A stretch of DNA of 7,773 nt, taken from Anaerolineales bacterium UBA3940 (GTDB taxonomy: Bacteria; Chloroflexota; Anaerolineae; Aggregatilineales; UBA3940). The notes below the pieces were generated by a model. The model saw only the letters and a program-made list of their open reading frames with translations. It was not told the DNA's origin and searched no databases. Position 1 is the stretch's first letter, and each line of letters begins with the position of its first letter. The stretch is taken from contig DGDY01000125.1 in the NCBI GenBank assembly GCA_002385675.1, positions 1 to 7,773 of the forward strand. Reading direction: 5' to 3'. This document shows positions 1 through 6,318 of this stretch, in pieces. A program made the position numbers and the translations under genes.

Positions 1-33
1 TCTGGGGGGCGCGAAGATGTGTAAAAGAGACAG
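1..33 (+). other. Nextera read-2 adapter with Tn5 mosaic end (assembly artefact)
   Basis: Bases 15-33 read AGATGTGTAAAAGAGACAG, which matches the 19-base Tn5 mosaic end used in Illumina Nextera libraries at 18 of 19 positions (T to A at base 24). Bases 1-14 match the preceding part of the Nextera read-2 (i7 side) adapter at 10 of 14 positions with no gap, and three of the four differences are changes to G. Together 28 of 33 bases agree with a known synthetic oligonucleotide. I infer residual adapter left at a contig end. It should not be read as biology, and no gene or regulatory site should be called in it. Confidence 0.9.
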
Positions 34-49
34 CAATAGCCCCGCCCCT

Positions 50-133
50 ACACACGTTATTCCTGCACCCGCGGCGGTTTGTACAGCCCTCACCGCCTTG
101 TGTGGCGATTTTACACACACATTATTTCTGCAC
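50..133 (+). repeat. Imperfect 19-bp direct repeat upstream of the TPR gene
   Basis: Bases 50-68 and 115-133 are two copies of a 19-base sequence (acacacGttattCctgcac and acacacAttattTctgcac) that agree at 17 of 19 positions and lie 65 bp apart, start to start. Between them is a 6-bp inverted repeat, GGCGGT at 73-78 and ACCGCC at 92-97. The pair lies 42 bp or more upstream of the likely -35 box at 175. It could be a pair of protein-binding sites acting on the operon promoter, or a relic of a duplication. Only the repetition is seen; the function is inferred. Confidence 0.45.
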
Positions 134-174
134 TTCTACGCACTTTACCCCATCCCCACAGGGCCTCAGCACCA

Positions 175-203
175 TTGCGACCCCCCGGGTGTTCATGTAC
201 AAT
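175..203 (+). promoter_or_regulatory. Likely sigma-70 promoter of the TPR-cdaA-cdaR-der operon
   Basis: A -35 box TTGCGA (175-180, four of six consensus bases) and a -10 box TACAAT (198-203, five of six) are separated by exactly 17 bp. Transcription would start near 210 and give a leader of about 80 bases before the TPR start codon. No other well-spaced pair stands out between base 34 and the gene. The downstream genes have gaps of 39 and 14 bp and then an overlap, so this is the best candidate promoter for all four. Confidence 0.55.
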
Positions 204-252
204 GACGACGCTCACACTCGGCCCCGACGTCGAACCCGACCGCTGGCGCCGT

Positions 253-272
253 GGTTGGCCGCCCGGCCAGCC
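253..272 (+). other. GC-rich hairpin in the leader, just before the TPR ribosome binding site
   Basis: GGTTGGCC (253-260) pairs with GGCCAGCC (265-272) around a GCCC loop, giving an 8-bp stem with one G-U pair. It ends 5 bases before the AGGGG ribosome binding site (278-282). No T-run follows, so it is not an intrinsic terminator. It may stabilise the message or modulate ribosome access. A chance structure is also possible in DNA this GC-rich. Confidence 0.35.
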
Positions 273-292
273 TGATTAGGGGATGAGATCCA

Positions 293-2557
293 ATGGCACA
301 ACTCCAACCTTACGAAGCAGCAATGAGAGAAGCGGCCAGCGCCGCCTGGGATCAGAACTGGCGAGCGGCGATCCGCGCTTACCAGCAGGCGCTCGAAGCC
401 GCGCCCGACGACCCACAGGCGCTCGCCGGGTTGGCGCTGAGCCTGTACGAAGCCGGCGAGGACGAGCACGCGCTTCAGGCTTACACGCGCCTGGCCCGGC
501 TCGTCCCCAGCGACCCGCTCCCGCGCGAGAAGCTCGGCGAGATCCACCGGCGCGCCGGGAACGCCGAACTCGCCGCCAAGCAGTTCATGGCGGCAGGCGA
601 GATCTACTTCGCCCGTAAGGACCTCCAGCGTGCCACCGCCAACTGGGAACAGGCCGTCCGGCTCGACCTCGACCTCGCGCAGGCGCACATGCGGCTGGCC
701 ACCGTCTATGAGAAAGACGCCAGCCGCACGAGCCTCGCCGTGACCGAGTATCTGCACGTCGCCCGGCTGCTCCAGCAGATGCAGCAGCCGCTCCGCGCCG
801 AACAGGCGCTCAAACGCGCCCTCCGCCTCGACCCGATCAACGTCGAGGTGCGCACCGCGCTCGGCGATCTGCGGCTCAACAAGCCCATCCAGATGCCAGG
901 GCCGTACAGCGACGCCCTGTTTGACGCCGGGCAGTCACGCCAGATATCGCCCGACGAACTGCCCACCGTCGAGGAAGAACTGCTGGAGGCGGCAGAGAAG
1001 CCCCGCGAGTACAGCCCGATCGAAGTCGCCGTGCGCCACGCGATGGGCCTGCTCGCCGACAGCATCTGGAGCGGTGAGGTTCCCCCGGAGGCGCAGGCTC
1101 CGCTCCTCGCCGCACTCGACGCGCACCAGCTTGGCGACGCCGATGCCGCCCTCCAGAACTACAGCCGCGCCCGGAAGGCCGGTCTGAACCACCCGGCCCT
1201 GCACTTCAACCTCGGCGTGGTGCTCTGCACAATGGGCGAGTACCGCCCCGCCGCCGATTTGCTCGCTGACACCGTGCAGTACGAGGAGTACCGGCTCGCG
1301 GGCCATCTGCTGCTTGGGCGCACGTACCAGACGCAGGGCGATGAGCGCACCGCCGCCCATCACATGTTGCTCGCCATGCAGGCCGCCGACCATCTGCTGA
1401 ACCCCGGCCTGGTCGACGAGAAGGGCTATGAGCGCGCGCTCGCCAGCCTGCCCGACCAGACCGACGACCACCTTGCGGACATCACCCGCGCCATCGCCTT
1501 CTACCTCGACGACGCCGACTGGCGCAGCAAACTCACAAAAGCGCTGTCGAACTACGTGGGACAAGGTAAAATCAATTATGTCCCTGATCTGCTCGATCTG
1601 ATGATCGAGGGCGGGCGGCCCGAACTTGCCGCCATTATGGAGCGGGTGGACGAGTACCTGCAGCGCAATATGCTGCTGCTGGCAACCGAGGAGATTCACC
1701 ACGCCATCGAGCGCGCGCCGGATTACCTGCCCGCGCATCGCCGCCTTGCCGACGCGCTCGTCCGCGAGGGGCGCACGCAGGAGGCTGCTGCTAAACTCAA
1801 CCTGGTGGCGAGCACGTACCTCGTGCGCGGCAGCGCGGAGAAGGCCGCCGACCTCTTTGTCGAGGTCATCAACCTCTGGCCGGCGGACACGCTCGCCCGG
1901 CGCCGTGTGATCGACATGCTGCGGCAGCAGAGGCGGACCGGTGAGGCCCTTCACCACTACGTTGAGCTGGCCGATACCTACTACCGCCTGATGGCCGATG
2001 CCGACCGGGCAGTCGAGGTCTACCGGGAGGCGCTCGACTACAGCCGCGAGGCCAACGCCGACCCGGAGCAGATCATCCCGGTGCTGCGCGGGCTGGCGGA
2101 TGTCGAGAGCCAGCGTTTGAACTGGCACCGCGCGCTGCAGTATTACGAACGCATCCGCCAGATGCACCCGGAGGACGAAGAGGTCGCGCTGAGCATTGTC
2201 GACCTGCACTACCAGCTTGGCCAGCCGCGCGAGGCGGTGCGCGCGCTGGACGACACGATCCGCGAGATACTCCGGCAGGGGCGCGGCGACCGTGTCACGG
2301 AGATTCTCGAGGAGCAGGTGGAGCGCCATCCGCAGGAGGCGCCGCTGCGCCAGCGCCTCGCAGAAGTCTACCGCCAGCAGGGGCGCATACAGGAGGCGAT
2401 TGCTCAGTTGGATGCGCTGGGCGAGCTTCAGCTTGATGCGGGGCGGATCGAGGATGCGATCGTTACGATACAGCGCATCATCGACCTGAACCCGCCGGAC
2501 GTCGACGGCTATCACCAGTTGCTCGCACAGCTTCAGAGCGGCGGGTATCAGCCGTAA
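293..2557 (+). CDS. Large cytoplasmic tetratricopeptide-repeat (TPR) protein
   Basis: This 754-residue protein has no signal peptide or membrane segment and is built almost wholly of TPR-like helical hairpins. Typical units fall at about 9-40, 43-74, 93-126, 163-196, 268-364, 466-500, 533-586, 592-627, 630-662 and 683-735, with hallmark stretches such as AIRAYQQALEAAPDDPQA and RALQYYERIRQMHPED. An acidic, Pro-containing linker at about 197-245 and a poorly matching stretch at about 372-435 split it into N-terminal, central and C-terminal arrays. No catalytic motif is visible. TPR arrays bind proteins, so a scaffold or adaptor role is inferred; the partner is unknown. The ATG at 293 is the first start after an in-frame TGA at 284 and has AGGGG (278-282) upstream. 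It heads the likely operon, 39 bp before cdaA, which suggests but does not prove a link to c-di-AMP synthesis or the cell envelope. Confidence 0.9.
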   Translation: MAQLQPYEAAMREAASAAWDQNWRAAIRAYQQALEAAPDDPQALAGLALSLYEAGEDEHALQAYTRLARLVPSDPLPREKLGEIHRRAGNAELAAKQFMAAGEIYFARKDLQRATANWEQAVRLDLDLAQAHMRLATVYEKDASRTSLAVTEYLHVARLLQQMQQPLRAEQALKRALRLDPINVEVRTALGDLRLNKPIQMPGPYSDALFDAGQSRQISPDELPTVEEELLEAAEKPREYSPIEVAVRHAMGLLADSIWSGEVPPEAQAPLLAALDAHQLGDADAALQNYSRARKAGLNHPALHFNLGVVLCTMGEYRPAADLLADTVQYEEYRLAGHLLLGRTYQTQGDERTAAHHMLLAMQAADHLLNPGLVDEKGYERALASLPDQTDDHLADITRAIAFYLDDADWRSKLTKALSNYVGQGKINYVPDLLDLMIEGGRPELAAIMERVDEYLQRNMLLLATEEIHHAIERAPDYLPAHRRLADALVREGRTQEAAAKLNLVASTYLVRGSAEKAADLFVEVINLWPADTLARRRVIDMLRQQRRTGEALHHYVELADTYYRLMADADRAVEVYREALDYSREANADPEQIIPVLRGLADVESQRLNWHRALQYYERIRQMHPEDEEVALSIVDLHYQLGQPREAVRALDDTIREILRQGRGDRVTEILEEQVERHPQEAPLRQRLAEVYRQQGRIQEAIAQLDALGELQLDAGRIEDAIVTIQRIIDLNPPDVDGYHQLLAQLQSGGYQP

Positions 2558-2596
2558 GGGTGCGCCAGGAGCGGTTTAACCCTGCCAATCGGATGA

Positions 2597-3448
2597 GTGG
2601 TCAAAGTGGTTCTGCGAGACTTTCTGTGGTCCCTACAAAACCTGCTGGGGAGCTGGCTGAACGTCCTTGACGTTCTGCTCGTTGCCGGCATCTTCTTTCT
2701 TATTCTCCAGTTGGTGCGCGGCACCCGCGCTGCGACGCTCCTGCGCGGCATTGCGGTGGCCCTGCTGCTGCTTTGGTCGCTCTCCTTCCTGCTGAACCTG
2801 CGCGCCTTCTCGTGGCTGCTCAGCCGCACGCTGACGGCCTTCTCCATCGCCCTGCCTGTCATCTTTCAGGAGGAGCTGCGCCGCTGGTTTGACCGGCTTG
2901 GGCGCTCGCTGCCGCTGATCGGGCGGCAGGCCGTGCCGCCGGACGAGCGCGAGGAGTTGATTAGCAACATCGCGGACGCCGTGCGCTTCATGTCGCGCCG
3001 CCGCCACGGCGCGCTGATCGTCATGGAACGCGAAACCGGTCTGCAGGAGTACATCGAGTCGGGCGTACAGCTCGACGCCAGAACAACCAGCGAACTGCTC
3101 CAGACTATTTTCTTCCCGAACACGGCGCTGCACGACGGCGCCGTGATTATCCGGGGCAACCGGATCGTGGCCGCCGCCTGCACCCTGCCGATCTCAACCG
3201 CCCGGCATCTGCCCGACCGGACGATGGGCCTCCGGCACCGCGCCTCGCTCGGCATCTCCGAGGTCAGCGACGCCGTGGCGATCGTGGTGTCGGAAGAAAC
3301 AGGCCGCATCTCCGTCGTGGTGGGCGGTCGCTTTATCCGCGGTATCGACGCCGAGCGGCTGGCCATGATCATGGGTGAGTACATCCGCCAGCGCGAGGCT
3401 CCGCGGCGCTTCTCTTCCCTGCTGCAGCAGCTTCGGCGCGCAGCCTAG
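2597..3448 (+). CDS. cdaA: Membrane diadenylate cyclase CdaA (c-di-AMP synthase)
   Basis: CdaA joins two ATP molecules into cyclic di-AMP and releases pyrophosphate. In well-studied bacteria this messenger controls potassium and osmolyte transport and cell-wall homeostasis. Three membrane helices are visible (about 24-42, 47-66 and 73-90), followed by a cytoplasmic DAC domain (about 92-265). The DAC domain carries the DGA motif in LHDGAVII (180-182), the RHR motif in GLRHRASLGISE (213-215), and SEETG (232-236). Length (283) and layout match the CdaA/YbbP family. The residue before RHR is Leu, where B. subtilis CdaA as I recall it has Thr. The GTG at 2597 is the earliest possible start because an in-frame TGA ends at 2596. 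A second GTG at 2606 has better ribosome binding site spacing (GGATGAG at 2591-2597) and may be the true start, which would remove three residues. cdaR follows 14 bp downstream, the classical pairing. Confidence 0.96.
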   Translation: MVKVVLRDFLWSLQNLLGSWLNVLDVLLVAGIFFLILQLVRGTRAATLLRGIAVALLLLWSLSFLLNLRAFSWLLSRTLTAFSIALPVIFQEELRRWFDRLGRSLPLIGRQAVPPDEREELISNIADAVRFMSRRRHGALIVMERETGLQEYIESGVQLDARTTSELLQTIFFPNTALHDGAVIIRGNRIVAAACTLPISTARHLPDRTMGLRHRASLGISEVSDAVAIVVSEETGRISVVVGGRFIRGIDAERLAMIMGEYIRQREAPRRFSSLLQQLRRAA

Positions 3449-3462
3449 GCCGATAAGCTCTC

Positions 3463-4749
3463 ATGTTTCAAGGGTCATTTGTTGAGTGGTTGGAGTCGAA
3501 CGTCGTCTCCCTGGTGCTTGCCATCCTGCTTGCGCTCGTCGTGTGGACGGTCGCCACGCAGGAGCTAAACCCGGCGGTCGACCTGGACTTCAACCAGCCA
3601 ATCCCCGTGCAGTATATCGGGCCGGATGACGGTTACATCGTCACCAATGAGCCCCCGGAAACCGCGACCGTCCGTGTGCATGCGCCCAGCGACGCGGTGC
3701 GCGAGCTGACCCGCAACGACTTCATCGTCGTGGCGGACCTGACCGGGCTGACCAGCGGCGAGCACACCGTCGAGCTTGAGGCCCGGGTGGCGGACGGCGT
3801 GCAGGCGGTGCTGCTCGCGGTGCGCCCGGCGACGGTGGTCGTCGAGCTTGAGGAGTTGGCCGTTCGCGAGCTGCCCATCCAGCTTGTGCAGAACGGCGAG
3901 TTGCCGGTTGGCTACCGGGCGGGCGTGGTGTCCATCGAGCCGTCCATGGCGACGATCCGCGGCCCGGCATCGGCGGTGCAGCTCGTCAGCGAGGTCCGCG
4001 TATCGGTGGATGTCACGGACGTGCGCGAGCCGATTAACGACGAACTGACGCTCCTCCCGCTCGACAGCGAGGGCGAGATCGTCGAGGGGGTTACCGTCGA
4101 GCCCGGCACGGTGCAGGTAAACATCCCGGTCTTTCAGGAAGCGGACTTCCGCGAGGTGACGGTCGTGCCCAGCATCGCGGAGCTTGAGACGCCGCGCGGC
4201 TACTTCGTCACGAACATCCGCGTCGAGCCGCCGATCGTACCCATACGCGGCGACCCCGACGTGCTGCAGAATATCAACTCTATCGAAACCGAGCCGATCA
4301 GGCTGACCGCCGTCCAGAGCGACCAGACGTTTGTTGCGCAGCTTGTGCCTCCCCAGGGCGTCACCCTGGAGGGTGTCCGCACGGTGACGGTCTATATCTC
4401 TATCGAGGCGCAGCTTGGCTTTGACAACATGGAAGTGCCCATTGAGGTGGTCGGCCTGGAAGAGGGGCTTGAGGCGACAGTCGCACCGGAGCGCGTGGTC
4501 GTGTCGCTGCGCGGCCCGCTGCCGGTGCTTGAGCGCCTGCGCCCTGAGAACATCGTCGTCACCGTGGACGTGACCGACCTCGATCCGGGCACGCACCGGC
4601 TGGAGCCGGAGGCAGAGATCATCAGCACCGACATACCGCAGGAGGAACTGTCGCGCGTGAGGGTTGAGTCGGTGCTGCCGACTGTGGTGCAAGTTGAGGT
4701 AATGGAAGAAGAGGCAACCGAAGGAACGTCAGGCAGACCCTATGGCTGA
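3463..4749 (+). CDS. cdaR: YbbR-domain protein CdaR, membrane-anchored partner of CdaA
   Basis: This 428-residue protein starts with a short cytoplasmic stretch and one hydrophobic helix (about 13-31, VVSLVLAILLALVVWTVA). The rest should lie outside the membrane. The exported part is a chain of about four beta-rich YbbR repeats at roughly 47-129, 134-222, 230-314 and 322-413, each with a strand resembling PIRGDPDVL or SLRGPLPVL (165-172, 261-268 and 349-356) and ending in VTV/VQV-type strands. An acidic tail follows (414-420). In Firmicutes CdaR binds CdaA through the membrane and modulates its activity; a similar role is inferred here. No strong ribosome binding site precedes the ATG at 3463, only 14 bp after the cdaA stop, so translation may depend on ribosomes coming from cdaA. 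Its last 8 bases overlap der. Confidence 0.93.
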   Translation: MFQGSFVEWLESNVVSLVLAILLALVVWTVATQELNPAVDLDFNQPIPVQYIGPDDGYIVTNEPPETATVRVHAPSDAVRELTRNDFIVVADLTGLTSGEHTVELEARVADGVQAVLLAVRPATVVVELEELAVRELPIQLVQNGELPVGYRAGVVSIEPSMATIRGPASAVQLVSEVRVSVDVTDVREPINDELTLLPLDSEGEIVEGVTVEPGTVQVNIPVFQEADFREVTVVPSIAELETPRGYFVTNIRVEPPIVPIRGDPDVLQNINSIETEPIRLTAVQSDQTFVAQLVPPQGVTLEGVRTVTVYISIEAQLGFDNMEVPIEVVGLEEGLEATVAPERVVVSLRGPLPVLERLRPENIVVTVDVTDLDPGTHRLEPEAEIISTDIPQEELSRVRVESVLPTVVQVEVMEEEATEGTSGRPYG

Positions 4750-6133
4750 GACACCGCTGGTAGCACTCGTTGGCAGGCCCAACGTGGGCAAGTCCACGCT
4801 GTTTAACCGCATCATCGAGCGACGGCTGGCCGTCGTCCATGACCGCCCCGGCACTACCCGCGACCGGCAGGAAGCCGAGGCGGAGTGGGGCGGTGTGCGC
4901 TTCACGCTTGTCGACACAGGCGGTATCGAGGCGTACGAAACCCTCGCCGCGGGTGGCGAACCGCTCGCAGAGGACTCGGTGCAGTTCATCGAGGAGATGC
5001 GCGAGCAGGCCGAGCTTGCCATCCACACCGCCGATGTGATCATCCTCGTCGTAGACGTGACCACCGGCATCACCGCCGCGGACCAGGAAGTCAGCGATAT
5101 GCTGCGCCGCTCGGACAAGCCGGTGCTGGTCGCCGCCAACAAGGGCGATCACGTCGACCGCCACGTCGAGGCAATGGAGTTCTACTCGCTCGGGCTGGGC
5201 GAGGTTTTCCCGATCTCGGCCCTCCACGGCACGGGTGTCGGGGATCTGCTCGACGCGGTGATCGAGGCGCTGCCGCACCACCCGCCGGAAACCTTCGAGG
5301 AAGAAGAGGACGTGCTCAAGGTCGCCATCGTCGGGCGGCCCAACGTCGGCAAGTCCTCGCTGCTGAACCGCCTGCTCGGTGAGCAGCGGGTGATCGTCAG
5401 CCCGGTAGCGGGCACCACCCGTGACTCGATTGACACGCGCATTACGTGGCAGGGCCAGCCGGTCATCCTGATCGACACGGCGGGCATCCGGCGGCGGGGG
5501 CGCATCGAGCGCACCGTCGAGCGCTGGAGCGTGCTGCGGGCGCTCAAGGCCATCAAGCGGGCAGACGTGGCGCTACTGCTCATCGACGCGACCGACGGCG
5601 TGACCGCACAGGACACCCACGTCGCGGGCTACATCCTCGACGAGTTGAAGAGCGTGGTCGTGCTCGTCAACAAGTGGGACGCCATCGAGAAGGACACGTA
5701 CACGATCAACGAGTACACCGAACATGTGCGGGAGCGGCTTAAGTTCATCCCCTACGCGCCGGTGCTGTTCATCTCCGCGCTGACGGGCCAGCGCACGCAC
5801 ACCATCATGCCGATGGTCGAGCGCGTGTGGGAGGAGCGCTACCACCGCATCCCGACCTCCGAGCTAAACCGCATGGTGCGCGAGGCGGTGCTGCAGCAGC
5901 CGCCGCCGTCAAAGGGCGGGCGGCAGCTCAAGATCCGCTACGCGAGCCAGGTGGCTGTCGCCCCGCCAAAGTTCGTGTTCCACGTGAACGACCCTGAACT
6001 GATGCACTTTTCCTACCAGCGCTACCTGGAGAACCGCATCCGCGAGCTGTTCCCCTTCACAGGTACGCCGCTGCTGATGGACTTCCGCGCCAGTTCCGAG
6101 GACCGGCCCAGGGGCAAGCGAGGGAGACGGTAG
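4742..6133 (+). CDS. der: Double-domain ribosome assembly GTPase Der (EngA)
   Basis: Der is an essential GTPase with two tandem G domains that acts in late maturation of the 50S ribosomal subunit. Domain 1 (about 5-178) shows GRPNVGKS (11-18), PGTTRD (36-41), DTGG (58-61), NKGD (133-136) and SAL (159-161). Domain 2 (about 192-370) shows GRPNVGKS (198-205), AGTTRD (223-228), DTAG (245-248), NKWD (310-313) and SAL (345-347). The C-terminal KH-like domain (about 371-450) includes FSYQRYLENRIRELFPFTGTP (423-443 region), the family's conserved end, followed by a basic tail. The length of 463 is normal for the family, and an acidic linker, FEEEED (185-190), joins the G domains. The ATG at 4742 lies inside the end of cdaR, with AGG at 4731-4733, so translational coupling is likely. 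Nothing in the sequence looks broken. Confidence 0.98.
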   Translation: MAETPLVALVGRPNVGKSTLFNRIIERRLAVVHDRPGTTRDRQEAEAEWGGVRFTLVDTGGIEAYETLAAGGEPLAEDSVQFIEEMREQAELAIHTADVIILVVDVTTGITAADQEVSDMLRRSDKPVLVAANKGDHVDRHVEAMEFYSLGLGEVFPISALHGTGVGDLLDAVIEALPHHPPETFEEEEDVLKVAIVGRPNVGKSSLLNRLLGEQRVIVSPVAGTTRDSIDTRITWQGQPVILIDTAGIRRRGRIERTVERWSVLRALKAIKRADVALLLIDATDGVTAQDTHVAGYILDELKSVVVLVNKWDAIEKDTYTINEYTEHVRERLKFIPYAPVLFISALTGQRTHTIMPMVERVWEERYHRIPTSELNRMVREAVLQQPPPSKGGRQLKIRYASQVAVAPPKFVFHVNDPELMHFSYQRYLENRIRELFPFTGTPLLMDFRASSEDRPRGKRGRR

Positions 6134-6175
6134 GGCGAAGCCCCGCTATCCTCAAGGTATCAATTACAGACATGA

Positions 6176-6203
6176 GTAGGGGCGTAGCATGCTACGCCCC
6201 TAC
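6176..6203. repeat. Perfect 28-bp palindrome between convergent genes
   Basis: The 14 bases from 6176 (GTAGGGGCGTAGCA) are followed at once by their exact reverse complement, ending GCCCCTAC at 6203. As RNA this would form a long hairpin. It lies 42 bp past the der stop and 115 bp beyond the end of the convergent ROK gene. No T-run flanks it on either side, so it is not a textbook intrinsic terminator, though it could stop or stabilise transcripts from both sides. From memory, GTAGGGGC...GCCCCTAC palindromes recur between genes in Chloroflexota and cyanobacterial genomes. A dispersed REP-like element is therefore the likeliest identity, which this single copy cannot confirm. Confidence 0.75.
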
Positions 6204-6218
6204 GGGATCATCGCACAA

Positions 6219-6242
6219 GGAGCCGCGAAGTTTATTCGCGGC
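6219..6242. repeat. 24-bp hairpin repeat, copy 1
   Basis: GGA is followed by an 8-bp perfect inverted repeat, GCCGCGAA (6222-6229) and TTCGCGGC (6235-6242), around the loop GTTTA. A second copy at 7404-7427 is identical except for one loop base. This pattern, with conserved arms and a variable loop in intergenic DNA, fits a REP-like or MITE-derived family. This copy lies 76 bp beyond the ROK stop codon and could also act in 3'-end processing of that message. Confidence 0.75.
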
Positions 6243-6307
6243 ATTGTGTCTTATCCTCTTTTTCGCGGCATCGTTTCTCATTCTCTCATTTGTGGCATTT
6301 TCTCGCG
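6237..6307. repeat. Degenerate 27-bp tandem repeat, about 2.6 units
   Basis: Units start at 6237, 6264 and 6291 with an exact 27-bp period. Units 1 and 2 agree at 21 of 27 bases, beginning CGCGGCAT. Unit 3 begins TGTGGCAT and is partial and weaker (about 10 of its first 17 bases match). The first unit begins inside the right arm of the hairpin repeat, so the array may have grown from that element. Although 27 is a multiple of three, no start site, ribosome binding site or homologous protein supports coding here. Confidence 0.6.
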
Positions 6308-6318
6308 CGGCTGCGACC

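Noticed and set aside
15..33. Tn5 (IS50) mosaic end as evidence of a natural transposon
   Set aside because: The preceding bases match the Nextera adapter tail and the match sits at the extreme window edge, so library preparation explains it better.
202..279. 25-codon open frame (MTTLTLGPDV...) ending 13 bp before the TPR gene, a possible leader peptide
   Set aside because: Its ATG overlaps the likely -10 box, it has no ribosome binding site, and it shows no attenuator-like codon runs.
935..2515. Long open frame on the - strand opposite the TPR gene
   Set aside because: It is antisense to a clear TPR coding frame, has no recognisable domain, and such shadows are expected in high-GC DNA.
3565..4692. 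Long open frame on the - strand opposite cdaR
   Set aside because: Its translation is His/Arg/Asp-rich low-complexity sequence typical of an antisense shadow; the + strand YbbR repeats explain the region.
6133..6143. Short GGGC-GAA-GCCC stem at the der stop codon as an intrinsic terminator
   Set aside because: The stem is only 4 bp and no T-run follows.
6176..6242. Palindrome and hairpin repeat as parts of a CRISPR array
   Set aside because: The elements differ from each other, there are no regular spacers, and no cas genes are in the window.
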